A program made the translations under genes and the position numbers. DNA of 64,000 nucleotides from Crotophaga sulcirostris (lineage: Eukaryota > Chordata > Aves > Cuculiformes > Crotophagidae): positions 386,760 to 450,759 of the forward strand of contig VYZB01000212.1 of NCBI GenBank assembly GCA_013397455.1, given 5' to 3'. Positions 26,545 to 39,000 of this stretch are shown piece after piece. The stretch's first letter is position 1; each line of letters begins with the position of its first letter. The notes under the pieces are model-generated. The model was not told the DNA's origin. It searched no databases and was given only the letters and a program-made list of their open reading frames with translations.

Positions 26545-27040
26545 TGGACAATGAGTTGTGTGTGACTCAGCAGTCTGCCCTCGCAGACAGGAAGGCCAAC
26601 AAAGTACAGGGCTACATTAGCAAGAGTGCAGCCAAGAGGACAGGGAAGTGACTTTTTCCCTCTACTGCACCAGTGAGGTGACATCAACAATATGGAGCCC
26701 AATTTCAACTTCCTTCTCAACCCAGCATGAGATGGATATGATGTATTTTAACAAACTTAGGGCCACTGAGATAATCACAGGGTTGGAGTACATCATGTAT
26801 GAGGAGAGGCTGAGGCACTTGCGTTTGCTGAGGCTGGTGAAGAGACAGTGAACCTATCTGAAGTCTACTGCTATGTAAAGGCCATCGACGGAGACGGGCA
26901 CACGGAAAGGGCAAGAGGCAATGGTCACAAGTTGCAATAAAAGCAGTTGCAGTTGGGTAAATGGAAGAAAAATATTTCAAATGATGGTGAAACACACTGC
27001 CCAGGTTGCAGCATCTCCTTCTGCAGAGGAGAATTCTTTA
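26545..27040 (+). mobile_element. Decayed CR1 LINE fragment
   Basis: This plus-strand CR1 remnant keeps several ORF2 landmarks in order: GGAAGGCCAACAAAGT (KANKVQGYI), GCAGCCAAGAGGACAGG, a GGGCCACTGAGATAATCACAGG block, and GGAGTACATCATGTATGAGG giving GLEYIMYEERLRHL, which corresponds to CR1 GLEHLSYEERLREL. It continues with CAAGAGGCAATGGTCACAAG and then TGGTGAAACACACTGCCCAGG near the 3' end. Frameshifts, stops and deletions interrupt it throughout. The usual 3' tail is not clear, so the right boundary is an estimate. Confidence 0.85.
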
Positions 27041-28080
27041 ACTCTATTTGTTTATGCAAATACACGCAAAATCAGGACACAAACCCCCTAAATTTATGCT
27101 TGAAAATGCAGGATTTGTCTATGGCTTAAAGCAGAGCCCTTAGAAGTATGACAAAATGTTTCCAGTAACATTTATGCCTTCGTTAGACATTTACCCAAGA
27201 GTCAAAATCTGATGATGAGTCACATTAACTAACAGTATGCAGAATTGCTTTATTATGAAACTTCACCTTCTGAAATTGCATGATTTCAGCAGGTATGACT
27301 AAAATTATTTCTCTAGTTCCATTTGCATTCATCTCACAGTACCACTCCAGTAAAGGGGTGTATTGGCCCACTATGGCTAATGTGTATGAAACATCTTACA
27401 TGATATAGAGTGACATCTGTTCAAACTCAGGTTAGTTTACCAAGCCAGTTAGATTTTTCTTAGTTATGGTAGATTAAACTCCATGCTTACAGGATCCCAA
27501 GGGCTTCTCATAATGATTCACTGGCACATAGAGGCTAATTTTTCAGGTCTTTTAGCAAGCAGGTTATAAGAGAGAAGAATTTAACTAGAGTCTGAGGAAA
27601 GGATGTACTGATAAAATGCCATCTATTCAGAAATAAGATCAAACCCTATGTTTGAGTTAAATATAGTAGTTATACATACAGTACTTGATATTGCTTGTCC
27701 CAGCAACAAAATGATGAGATTTAAATAAATAGTTATAAATAAATGAGATCAAAATCAATAAGTCTCAACCCCTAGACTTCTGTATCTGCAACACACAATG
27801 TTAAAACCCATAATTTTAAAAACAGTCTTTCTGAATGTGAATTTAAGTGAAATCTGAATTCCTTCATTTTCTTCATGCCATGAACCAATTACCTGGTACT
27901 TCAGGAAAGCACTATATACCACATGGCTCACAATACAGTTGGCAGCCCTAAACACAGAACACCAGATTTACATATAGCCCCTCACATGGTTTTGAAAATC
28001 CACGTCTGACCACACCTGGAGCTGGCTGCATTATGAGAACCAGTGGCACACTGAGCCCGCATGGCACGCGGCCTGGTGAG

Positions 28081-28114
28081 GGGGCAGGAGGCTGGCAGGG
28101 GCAGGAGGCTGGCA
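28081..28114. repeat. Perfect 17-bp tandem duplication
   Basis: GGGGCAGGAGGCTGGCA occurs twice in a row without mismatch, inside a local GC-rich patch. Identity of the two copies suggests a recent duplication, and copy number may vary between individuals. Confidence 0.95.
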
Positions 28115-29085
28115 GTCAGAGCACACACTGCTGAGCGGTGCTCCTCTCACATTCAGCCACCCCATGCACCACAGGTACCTGACTGTATAGACCTGAACAG
28201 GGAGAAAGGCTTTGCCAACAGCAGAGTCACTAGGGCAAGTCACATGAATTGAGATGACTACACAAAGGTATCTCACATGTTAAGGGAGAGAATCAACAGG
28301 TCTGAATCCTCTGGCTTGCAGAGTCTGTGCTGTTTGGCCATCCAAAATATCAAGTAAATGTGACATGTGGTTGCTGCTGCTCTGTGCAGGCTAGGGAAGA
28401 GCTCTATCCTCCAATATCCCACACAAAACCCACTCGGTATTCTTTAAAGTAAGCTCAAATTGCCCTCTGGTCACCTGTAATCCTGGAGGCTTATCCCTGC
28501 ATTCCTCTAACTGCAATATTAAAAAACGGATGAATTTTGAACCGGAAATATTGTATTGATTGATCTTATGCTTGGATTTTGCAGTACAGTGTATGTAAGT
28601 GGGAGTTTTCATTATAAATCTCATTTTGAAGGCTTTATGACTAGCCTGTTTCAATTCTCTCTAGGCTCAGAACTTCTTAGATATGTTTTACCCTGGAAGA
28701 TAAAAGCTGTCTCAAAAATGAGAAAGAGAATGAAAGAAAGAATGGTGTGACTTTCTTTAACCACAGGAACGTAATTTGAACCAAATATATGAAACACTGA
28801 AATTTGACAGTCCTTACTTCTTTTCATAAATCAGTGGCAATTGAAACAATAACTTAAATCATCCAAAATGTAAGGGTCTATGCACATCCTCAGGAAGTAC
28901 TTGTTACATTCTGAGTAAAAGATACCTATAATTTAGGGCAAAATTATCTTTTCATTATTAGAGCAAGGCTTGACTTTTATGGAAGAATCTAGGCGGCAAA
29001 CTGGAAACCTCCTATAGTCCTTCTGTGTCATGCAGAATTTAAGGGTATACCTTTCTTAAGCAAATAAAATTTCCCAAATGACTGA

Positions 29086-29102
29086 TTTTTTTTTTTTTTT
29101 TT
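29086..29102. repeat. 17-base poly-T run
   Basis: Seventeen consecutive T bases followed by CAG. On the minus strand it is an A run about 450 bases downstream of the exon. It resembles a pyrimidine tract plus AG only on the plus strand, which is not the gene strand. Confidence 0.9.
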
Positions 29103-29545
29103 CAGAGAATCAGGATGGGACCTGGAAATGATACTCAGGCGCTCAGAAGCAAGTGCAGTACATGAATATGTTCTTACCCACATAATGTACTGTGCCTTGT
29201 TTCAGCTTTTCTGTCTGCTTTTCAAACTTGCCAGAATACTAATATTGAAATGATAAAAGATCACCTAGAAATTTATTGGCCCAGCCTTTACCAAGTACGT
29301 CATGTCTCAGGGTTAAGGTTTTAAGGTGAGGACTTTATCTTTCCAAATGTAACAGATGTAAGAAATGAAAACAGCCTCTTCCGTTGCAATATTCCTGCAG
29401 ATTTTCAAATTCCATTTCCTATATTTTTACTGTAGCAATTGCTTAGGCATGTGGAAAGTGGTATACAGACATAACAGGCTCTTCGAATTACAACAATGAA
29501 CATGAAAATACCAAAGCGAAATAAGTTCTTCAATAGACAATTTTT

Positions 29546-29551
29546 GCTTAC
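29546..29551 (-). other. 5' splice site (donor) of PTPRZ1 intron 2
   Basis: On the minus strand the exon ends ACACAG and the intron starts GTAAGC. This is close to the consensus MAG|GTRAGT, so it should pair well with U1 snRNA. It sets the left edge of the exon and leaves a phase 1 junction, with the last exon base being the first base of a codon. Confidence 0.85.
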
Positions 29552-29617
29552 CTGTGTAGGACCAGTCAATCTCTTCAATCAATTTCCGCTGTTGTCTATA
29601 GTATCCGTACACCAAAT
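29552..29617 (-). CDS. PTPRZ1: PTPRZ1 exon 2 (partial gene: one internal coding exon)
   Basis: This is an internal coding exon of receptor-type protein tyrosine phosphatase zeta, a type I membrane proteoglycan of glia and neurons. Its extracellular part, also released as phosphacan, binds contactin, tenascins and pleiotrophin. On the minus strand the exon is bounded by TTTTGCAG before it and GTAAGC after it. It is 66 bp long, enters and leaves in phase 1, and reads [10 protein letters not shown], then an acidic stretch, then DWSYTG. From memory, human PTPRZ1 has [10 protein letters not shown]...GWSYTG at the mature N-terminus: 17 of 20 residues agree, and the exon length and phase also match. 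These residues lie just after the signal peptide and lead into the carbonic-anhydrase-like domain. The frame runs on after the donor into unrelated intronic codons, as expected of read-through. The paralogue PTPRG is less likely because its N-terminus, as I recall it, differs here. No database search was possible. Confidence 0.9.
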
Positions 29618-29657
29618 CTGCAAAATAGCAATGAATTTACAATATAAAACCCAAAAG
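29618..29657 (-). other. 3' splice site (acceptor) of PTPRZ1 intron 1
   Basis: On the minus strand the last 40 intron bases are T-rich but broken by purines, ending TGCTATTTTGCAG. The AG is a standard acceptor, but there is no long unbroken pyrimidine tract and no perfect branch-point consensus. TTCAT and GTAAAT, about 14 to 25 bases upstream, are only weak candidates. The site looks usable but not strong. Confidence 0.75.
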
Positions 29658-29950
29658 GCTAACAGGAACATGAAGTCCTTATCTTGGACCTTGAATGATA
29701 AGTCTTGGTTAAATAGAACATAAATATCACCAAAACTGTAGCATATAAAGGACACAAAACAAACAGAATTACTTTTCATTTTATCTGAATGTAATTTGTT
29801 ATTCAATTTTTAACTTTTAGCTTAAGACTTGACATATTTATACCAGTGAGATTAATTGCTTATTCTCCCCAAACTTCCTTTCTTTATGTTCACATTATGC
29901 CTGTTTTCTTTGTGCCACCCAGTTTATGTTCCTTCCTACTTGTATTTTAA

Positions 29951-30009
29951 TTCCTTTCTTCCTCTTTCCTTCATTTCTTCCTTTCTTCTCTTCTTTCTCT
30001 CTTTCTTTC
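29951..30009. repeat. Pyrimidine tract upstream of exon 2
   Basis: Fifty-nine bases of C and T with a single A at 29973, mostly TTCC and TTTC units. It sits about 330 bases upstream of the exon 2 acceptor in gene orientation and is GA-rich on the transcript strand, so it could act as a purine-rich intronic element. That role is speculation. Confidence 0.9.
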
Positions 30010-33000
30010 AAGTTTTTACCACAAATACGCTTTCCTCTTAAAAATTAATACAACTCCCCCTTGAAGAAACCATCTTCTGTGGTGTCCTTTAGAAAGGCAT
30101 CTACATTCTAGACTACTTGAAAATTAATGGGAGTTAAAGTTTCACTTCAGCGTGGTCAGGGCTTCACAGGTTTTCCCTAACTTTGTACTACTGATACCAT
30201 TTAAAGACAGTGAACAAAACATTCTGAAATGTCATTTCACTGTGTACTAGCACCAGCAATATTATAACTGAAGTATGTGAAGTTACTTCTATCTCCATAA
30301 CCTTTATGGAGACAGAAAGCTAGATGTTATATACCTTTTAATGGCATTATATTTCTCCAAAGAGAAACATATAACTGTATAAACACTCACTGATTTATTC
30401 TGACTACTGAATAACCTTCACCATTATCCTTTTTATACCAGTACAACTCTAGCAACACTACTAATGTATGCAAATAGAAGACTGTGCCCCCTTCTACTTA
30501 TTAATATATGTAAATTGCAGATACAGGTCTTTTGAGACAGTCATTGGAAGAGTCATAATGTTAACTATCTTCATTAAATACTGTTCTAGAGAAGCACAAT
30601 ATAACTTATTTAAGAAATAATTGTATATCAGCACTTTGAGCACACATATGGATTGCTTCCTTGAGAAAACACCATAGAATTCTGCTCACATTCTGCAATA
30701 AATAAAACGAAACAGTTTCAATAGCATCAATTTCTTTTTCTTTAACACAGAACAGTATGTAGTGCTGATTATAGGATATTAAATCATAATTGCTATTTGC
30801 AAGGTTAGAATTGTTCTGTGTCTCACAATGATTTTCTGATACCTACCTGAAGTCCACAGGTTTTAATAACTCTATCAGGACTTCTGCCTCCTCTGTGAAA
30901 TTGCGATTGTCCTTAAGTGTTTTTCTTTTCCCTTTCTCCTTCCTGGCTTCAAAAAACCCAATCCCTTGCAACACTTCCCAACATCCACTCACAAGATTTT
31001 TACAAAAAGATCAAACCTCACATATAAGCAATGGCACTCAAAAGCGATTTACAAGCACTGCTTTCCGACCACATTTTTAAGGCAATGTGCCTGCTTCTTT
31101 GATTAATTATGTAAAAGCAAGCTGTTTAAGTTCTGATTCACAGGTGTTAGTTGTCTCCAGTTTCCTCCTTTATCCATTGTCCTCCTAATTGTTACTTCAA
31201 ACAATCTGTTGAGCATTCATATGCTAACTAAGCAGTGTTTGGGCGTGAGAGCGCCCCACCACTTTTTAAACTCCACATGGAGGTCTGATGGACAAGGAGT
31301 GATAGCTTCAATGAACAAGAAAAAAAGGGGGCAAGGTTCACTTTTTTTGGTGCATTACACACTTATAGACCCAGCAAATCTTAAGGAAAGCCTTTATAAA
31401 TGCCAGGAGAAGTTAGGAGTTCATACACCTTCTTTCCTTTGCTATTCACCTATTGTGCTCCCACAGCCCCTTCACAGCACACTCACAGCCATGCGCCTTC
31501 TCACATCTGCACTGATTGTTAGTGGTTTTGGTCTTGCTTCTTTCTACTATAAATATGTGGCAAAATCGGGGAAGGAAATCAAATTTCATTTTGGGGAAGG
31601 AAGTGACTGAAAAATCATAACTAGCACGGGTGTCAAAGAAAAGCTGTGTGTGAGTGTATAAGGACAAGCGAATGTAGCAATTCTTCCTGTGAGCTACTTG
31701 AGTAAACTGCCCAGGCAAAACAGAACCATGCATCCTATAAAACACTGCTGTGTAAACTGTCAGAGTTGATCATCTAACAGTGTAGAGACCAGCTAGAAGG
31801 AAATTATTTTGATTTATTTTTTTAAAATTTAATTTAGAATTAACAAATTGATACCCTTTTGCTCATGGTATATGACAGCAGGTACTTCTGTTTAAATAAT
31901 GGATTTGAATTCTTTACATGCAATTTAAATGAATACAGTAATAATGATAATATCTTCACAAAAGAGAAGGCAAAACTGATGTCAAATTTATGGTTTGACA
32001 TGCAAATCTATGATACTGACATTGGAGCTTGATCAGCTTGACAGCATGACTCCTGCAGCACTGACATCTCCGGCCAGTGCTCACAATAGTTTGGATTTCA
32101 TTCACTGAGGTGATGCTTTATGAAGCAAAAAATCCTTAATGTTCTCTTCTGCTTCCAGAAAGCTGTCGAACGTGTTTCCACATATTGTTGATTTATTCAT
32201 AGAACAAGGCAGCTCAGTTGCGGGTCATATTTTAAACAGTTTTATGGTTATCTTTCCATGCCTGTCAAGGAGACAGGCAAGATATCATTAAACGCTTTTT
32301 GTTCCTTTTTTCTATGCTCCTTCAAAGGCAAATTTTTCTCTCCAAGGCTGGGAGATTTGTTTCTTTTTTATATTCTGTCCAAACAGTGCATACCTCAGTG
32401 GCCAGGGGCCATGAAGTCAGGTATAATGGTGGCAAATACTCCCCTGCTCATGAGAGGTAGCGAGGCCATTGTAGGCTGACCTTGTCTCATGTTCTCTCAC
32501 AGAGGCAAACAGAGAACATGGGTTTCTGATTAAAGCTTAGTACTGGGAGTAATAAGATCTTGTGCATATTTTTTCTTGTTTAAAAAGCATAAATAACCAG
32601 GTTTTCTTCCTCCTGACATGAGCCTGATATTCCTTTTGCCTTTACTTGCCTCTGTTGAGTGATTTACTCCTGTGAATGAAACAGTCAGTTCCTCAAGGTG
32701 TATTTATTCATATGTAAAAGTAAAAAGTGAGTAGCTTTAAATACTAACAAGAAAGAAATGTCTGTGAGGGAGACCCTCACGAATTTGCACTCTATACCAG
32801 GATAATGAGTCAGAGAAGTGGAAATGGGACTGAGCTCTGAATTCTGTCAGGGAAAGTCCTAAGTGATGCTGAGGCAAAAAGTCCCAAATATCCCCCAGAA
32901 ATCCCTTTCCTAAGCCTTGATAAAAAGGATATCCGAGGACAGTGCCCGAAAGACAAAGTATGTTTGTGGATGCCGCACTCAACACGCTGGTTTGCTATGC

Positions 33001-36000
33001 AGGATACAAGCTCAAGAGCAATCTGGCACTGTAATATATACCAGGCTGCGGTAATTTTACCAGCCCTTTATGCTTGTCCTCTTTGCCACAGTGCTATCAA
33101 GAGATATCAGCTGCTACACTCAAGAGGACAAAAGGACAACCTCCTTCTGGCTTCACCTCCGCTCCACCTGGACTTACAAGCTGAAACTCCAGTGGGGTGG
33201 TCATTTACAAGATTCTAACATCAGAATGATGACTTCGTGGGAATTTAGATATACTTAGGTAACAGGTTGTGTCTACAGCTGTGATATTTTCTACAAGTGG
33301 CACACTGATGTTCTGCATGTACAGTAAGTGTAGGCACTCTTAACTATGCATTCAAATTGCCATCACAGTTCGATTCTGGGAAGTCATGTATCACTCAATA
33401 TTTTCCTCCAGTCCCAAAATTTAATTTGGGAGCAAAGAGGATAGACTCTGAAGTCATAAGCATTCATCTAGTATAACTGGATAATGATGGCGCATTACAG
33501 TCATGGAAATAAAGACTGTATTGGTATTAAAACTGATGGGAATTTCAATTTACATGGGAAGAATTCGACCTGTGGTTCTTAGGCCAAGGAAAAGCACAGG
33601 AACTCTTAAGATGCCAGCAAAAGTGTGAGTGATCACTGAAAATATGTGATAATTTTCTCTCTGAGTAATATAAATTTCTCATTTTAAACAAATTGTATTT
33701 CATGAGGTGTCTGTTATGTACATTTGTATTATTGACACTGCAGAAACCGGAAGCTGTGAATACCAGAAGCTTACAAAGGTTTGGAGCAGACTTCAAAAAT
33801 CTGTGGAGAAATCCACAAACAACCCTTCCATACAGTGACACCACTTACAGATCACCAAGTCCATTGACGAAACTGGGAGGCTTATACTAGGAAATTATCT
33901 TCGAATATTTGCCCTATTTTAACGGACTTGCCAAGGCATTGGCTATAGGTTATTGCTGGAGACAAGTTACCAGACAAGTGGCTGGAACTAGGAATTTTTA
34001 TTCAGAAACATATTGTACTTGCCCAGACACTCAGCCAACTGTTCAGAGTACAAAGGACTAGTTACCCAGGTTCAGATTTTCCACCACACAAACTGTCCCA
34101 CATTCACTGACAGCTACAGAGATGCACCAATTTATGTCTAAATGTGAATGTCTTGGATGCTGCTCATTCAAATAGAGTGAGGTAGCTCAGTTTTTATGCT
34201 CTACTTGATCTACTACCTCTACTCATCATTGGTAGTTTTGCACAGTAAAACATTTTGAAAGTCAGATTTTTGCATTAAGGCACAAATCTCTTCACTGCAG
34301 AAGAATTAGGACCTGTAGAACAAACTGAATTGTATAACAATAGTTATACAGGGTAGTTAAAAAAAATCTGTCTGTAACTAGTGGCTGAGAAGTGGGACGA
34401 CAGATGAATTCACCGCAAAGAAGTCAAAGACAGGAAGACAAGCTGTAAAACCGGCACAATAATAAATTCAAAAAAAGAAGCTACATGTAATAACAACATA
34501 AATGCTCAATGCTTTTCAAATATGAAAAGAATACAATTAGATAGACCAGAAAGACTTGTTATTATGCAGGTTTTACTTCTGAAAGTAAACGCAGAACCTT
34601 AAACACAGCTAAAACTGCAAGATCACCTCTGATGAGGCCATTGCTTCTTTCAGCTCCTTCCATTGACAGGAGGGTCACAGAATCCACTTTTACCTTTCAT
34701 CCATATTATGGTGGTGTAGCTTCATTGCCTTAACTGAAACAACTTTTGATTTATACAGACAGAGGAAATGAAAAGATTCAGAGCACAACCTCGTAACAGT
34801 CTTGAAGTTCTAACTGACAGAAGTTATCTATAAATCCCTTTGAGAGAATGATATACATGTGTCTGAGTAAGGTCTCTTTCATTATAAATCTATTTAATTT
34901 TGTAATAGCATCTGTAAAATTCTTAAAAGCACACAAATGCTTTAATAGTCCAACTCTACAATTTCATATATTCTTTCTCCCTGAAAGTCAAAGTATCTAT
35001 ATATTTTCTCATGATGGGTCTAAGAATTCTCACAGCCTTATCAAAAATTAAATATATTTTTTTACCCACAGTTTCTTCTGTGTAGGCTTATTTTAGGCAT
35101 TGGTACAAGTTCGGGTATCTACAAAGAGAGTCAGTTCCTTTCATTATGCTTGAGTGTAGGCTGTTCATTCCAATACAGACTGAAAAAGTGAGATTTTCCC
35201 TGCACTAAATATAAAGCCAAAACAAAGCTCCTCTTACAGTTTGTCAATTTTCATGTGTATTTACTAACACAAACTGTGTTTATATCTAAAAAAAAAAAGG
35301 AAAACAAATTGAAAAACATTGATTGGTTTCATTTAAAAGCATTTACCATTAAGTACAAGAGTATTAATAGGCAGTCTGCTTACTTAACCTGTCACAACTT
35401 CACATTGAATAGTGCCTTGAATTAAAAGGATAATCCCTATGGTATCAGCTAAGGTTTATAAATTCCATTTAATCACATCCAGTGCATTTGTATATGCAAA
35501 AGCAACACAGACTCCAGTTTGACCATTTTATGTCCTACCACATTGGAATTTTACATGCCTGATGTTTACAGGGTCCCTGAAATTCCTAAGCCGCCAGTGG
35601 AAAGTGAGAGGAATCTCAGGATACCACAAGGTATGATCCAGTCTGCTTAAGTTACCTGCTTCCACTTCCATGGTGACTACAGGCAAAGTAATAGGAAGTG
35701 CTAGATGTCTCCTTCCATTTGTAACCGTGTGCACCATGACATCACCTGAAGATGGAGCAAAATGGTTTGATAGACTTCAGCTTCCTACACATTTCCTACA
35801 CATTAGCAGTCAGTTGGAGCACTGGCTGTAAGTTTTAAGGCTTCTCTAGTAACCACGGTAACATTGCAGTGTCTGCTCACTGAAACCAAGCTGACAGTAC
35901 AGGTTTCAGGTGGGAGAGTAGTGCTTATCTTTCCAGAAGGGACATTTCTGAACATGCACAGGTGAGTGAAATTAAGTGCCTGTGAAGCTCTTGGGCTAAA

Positions 36001-39000
36001 CACAAAGATATATCAATAATTTAGAGGTTACAGAACTACGTAACCCAGAAAAGTTAGATAGCTGGATGTTGCTGAAGATGTTAAATGGATTTTAGGTGTC
36101 CAAAGCCAAAACCAGAAGGGACTTAAGAGGACTGCAGTCCCCTCAAAGATGTTACACTATTGTCCTATGTATGAAGCAAGGCAAACTGGTGTTTATGACA
36201 GAAATTGGAACTGCTATTCAAAAAAGTAGGTATCAAGTAGTGATACTTTTAGATAACCCTGCTGCTTCCCAGATTCCTTTCCCCACATCCAGATAGTTTT
36301 TTAATACAACACATGTAAATTTACGGAATCATAAATAAAAAGAAAATCCAGGCCGGATATAAACAAACAAAATTCAATCAAGTCATTGAAACTATAGGCA
36401 TTTGGTTTCAAAATAAATTTACTTCTCTGTTAGCAGTACCAGAGAAGCAAGAAAGTGATAGAGTTGAACAGAATTGCACTTGATAACTTAATTTAATTTG
36501 TATGATTCCCCAATGTTCTGAGTGTTCCACAGACAAACTTTTATGATTCTGATTTCTAGTATAATTGTATGTCAGGAATTGTAATAAATGCAACCAGGAA
36601 TGAAGAATATGTGCTTTTCCCTCTTATATTTAGTATCTAAGTGTAAAAACATTTACAATTCCCTTTCCAACATACAATAAACATTGCAATAGACATTTCA
36701 GAAGTGCAATGCAAAATAAAACACATTTAACTCCTGTATCCAAAATCTCAGAGTTCACATTTAACTGGATTTTGGAAAGGTTTTTAAAAATCTTTAGTAT
36801 GTTTCTCCAGTGCCTCTATGCCTGTTAATATTAATATCTACAGATCAGTAAAACTCTACAGCTTTGGGAATATCTATCTGAAACTCTTGAGAGCAGACCT
36901 CACACAAGTTATCTAAAAAGGAACATTTACTGAAATAATGCTTTTTAGCACAGTAGGGGCTGTGAAGTCAAGCTGTTAAAAACTTTGTTTTGCGAACTAT
37001 TTCAATAGCTAAAATCATGTTATATATCCTAAGGAACAGTCTTAGACTGAATCCTATCAAGGTGTTGAGGGGAGGAGATATTGAGAGAAATACAGTCTCT
37101 AAAGGAGGAAGTGTTTAATTATTAAATATTCTCCTTTTTCATTTATTTGATGCTGGAATTGCAAATTCTACTCAACCATTATCCCTCCAGTCATGTTACA
37201 GTAAGTTTCCTGAAAGGTGGCTCTTTAGATAGCAGTATTATCTTTCACTTCAGGAAGTTATTCACTGAAAATGTTTTGGTGAAATTCTTTTTTTTCAATA
37301 ACAAAGGAGAAGAGAGAGGTTGTCCTGAATGATTTTTGTGTCATTACTCATGTAAATCCAGCAATTATGCCACATACCTCTTATCAAATCATACCAAAAC
37401 CATTCCACTCCCTTGAGGAAGTTCTATACTCACAACACCGTGACTGAAAAATTCCAAAACTCATCAGTATCAATTGCACATCTATGACAATGTGTCTCTA
37501 TTTGATAAAAAATACAGAAATATAATTCAAACAACACAACAAAAAACTTATAAACAGATGTAGAACCTGATATTTTTTGACAAATCCTAACAATTATATT
37601 GTATATACGCACAGGTAGATCTGGATATATGTGTCTTTATAAGGATTTGTCAAAAAGGGGTATAGAAATATATACACATACATAATACAATTTCTTATGA
37701 TTGTATCATTTTATAAATCTCATATTTACTCTTTTCCTTTAGCCATTTCCTTATTGCAACTGATTACATAAACAGATCATTTGGAAAAGGAAACAAAGTG
37801 TCTGGTGATTCCTAGAGACAGCAGAGAAAAATGTGACAAACATGGGCACATTAAAAACACAAACCAAAGGCAAAACAAAGATATTTAATATATGGGTTTG
37901 GGTTTTTAAAAATAACTTTCTTTTACCAGAATGTAGCTGATTTATCAATATAGTGGCATAAGAGTACAGATAAAATAATCAGAATCACTGCATTTACTTT
38001 TAAATTCATTCATGATACTGAATTTCAAAATAACACTGAAGTGAGGAACCAAAATATATGCTCCCTCCTTCCCTACAGCTTCTCTGACTGCCGGACCAGA
38101 GATTCATGTGGTCACTTGTATTTTCTTCTACTTCCCTTCACCAGGAGCACAGGGGAGTAGCCTCCCACCTGTTCCCACAGATTTCTCTTATCTGCATTTG
38201 GGTGCTCTTGAGGAGAAATTGCCACATCCATTCACATCTCCCCAAACAGAGGAAGGAAGCGAACCTGTCTCCTGATGTCCATGGATTTTTCAAGGCAGCA
38301 GGATGTAGTGAAGAGGAGAATTAGTGTCAGTAATACCTTACATGGAGCTTAGCACTACAAATGCGTGTTTTAGCATGTTCTGACAAGGTTTAATTTTGAA
38401 AAGGTGCCTGAAAGATGACTAATCCTTTAAATTAGAAGCATATTTTAGATATTGAATAGGCTCTAAGCTGCTCCACACTATCCACACTGAGAAATTCTCA
38501 GGTAAACTCTAAAGCAGACTTCTAAGCATTTGGGAGGCTTTCAGGTTAAGAACTGGGGTATCTGTGAAGTCAGGCAACCCTTTTTTAGTACCTTCAGCTC
38601 TTGCGTAACTTTGGACTTGGGTGTATGGAACCTAAGTTTCACTCTTCAATCTGACTCTTGCTGTTTAAAATTACAAAAACCTTTGGAAAACTCTGTCAAA
38701 TAGGCCAAACCATAACTGTTGACTCCAAGTACAGTTTAATGCTAACAGAGATTTCATCCTGACATATCTGGAATGTATATGGAATTTAACCTTTATGGCA
38801 CAACTTAAAGCAGACATGACTGGAGAAAGAGGTATGTATCACACAAATACAGAAGAAAAATGCCTACTGCACTCACCCAGAGTTTTTCTCAGACCCTTGA
38901 GCTTTGCTTAGAGGTAGTGGCAGTGGGAAGGGGCTGGCTGTTTGCTGGGGAATTGGTGCTAGGGTTCCCTAAACCCTCATCCAGACCTTTCACTAACAAG

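Larger units (their letters stand above)
27041..29545. other. Intron 2 next to exon 2, no further exon seen
   Basis: Ordinary AT-rich intron. A GC-rich island at about 28000-28180 carries a perfect 17-base tandem duplication, and a 17-base T run lies at 29086-29102. No second PTPRZ1 exon is visible close to the donor site. Confidence 0.55.
1..29551 (-). other. PTPRZ1: PTPRZ1 intron 2 (partial, runs off the left edge)
   Basis: This is the sequence downstream of the exon on the minus strand. I looked for the next exon, which should encode the NWGKKYP-like start of the carbonic-anhydrase-like domain, and did not find it. The intron is therefore taken to continue beyond position 1. The stretch is AT-rich, CpG-poor and contains scattered CR1 remains. 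Its open frames are short and resemble no protein I know except for CR1. A diverged exon 3 could have escaped reading by eye. Confidence 0.65.

Noticed and set aside
31209..31610. A 133-codon plus-strand frame containing a hydrophobic segment after MRLL, considered as a signal peptide or exon 1
   Set aside because: It lies on the opposite strand from PTPRZ1, resembles no protein I know, and no fitting donor site was identified.
32488..32520. A steroid-receptor response element
   Set aside because: The half-site-like words are 13 bases apart instead of 3, so it does not fit the known element.
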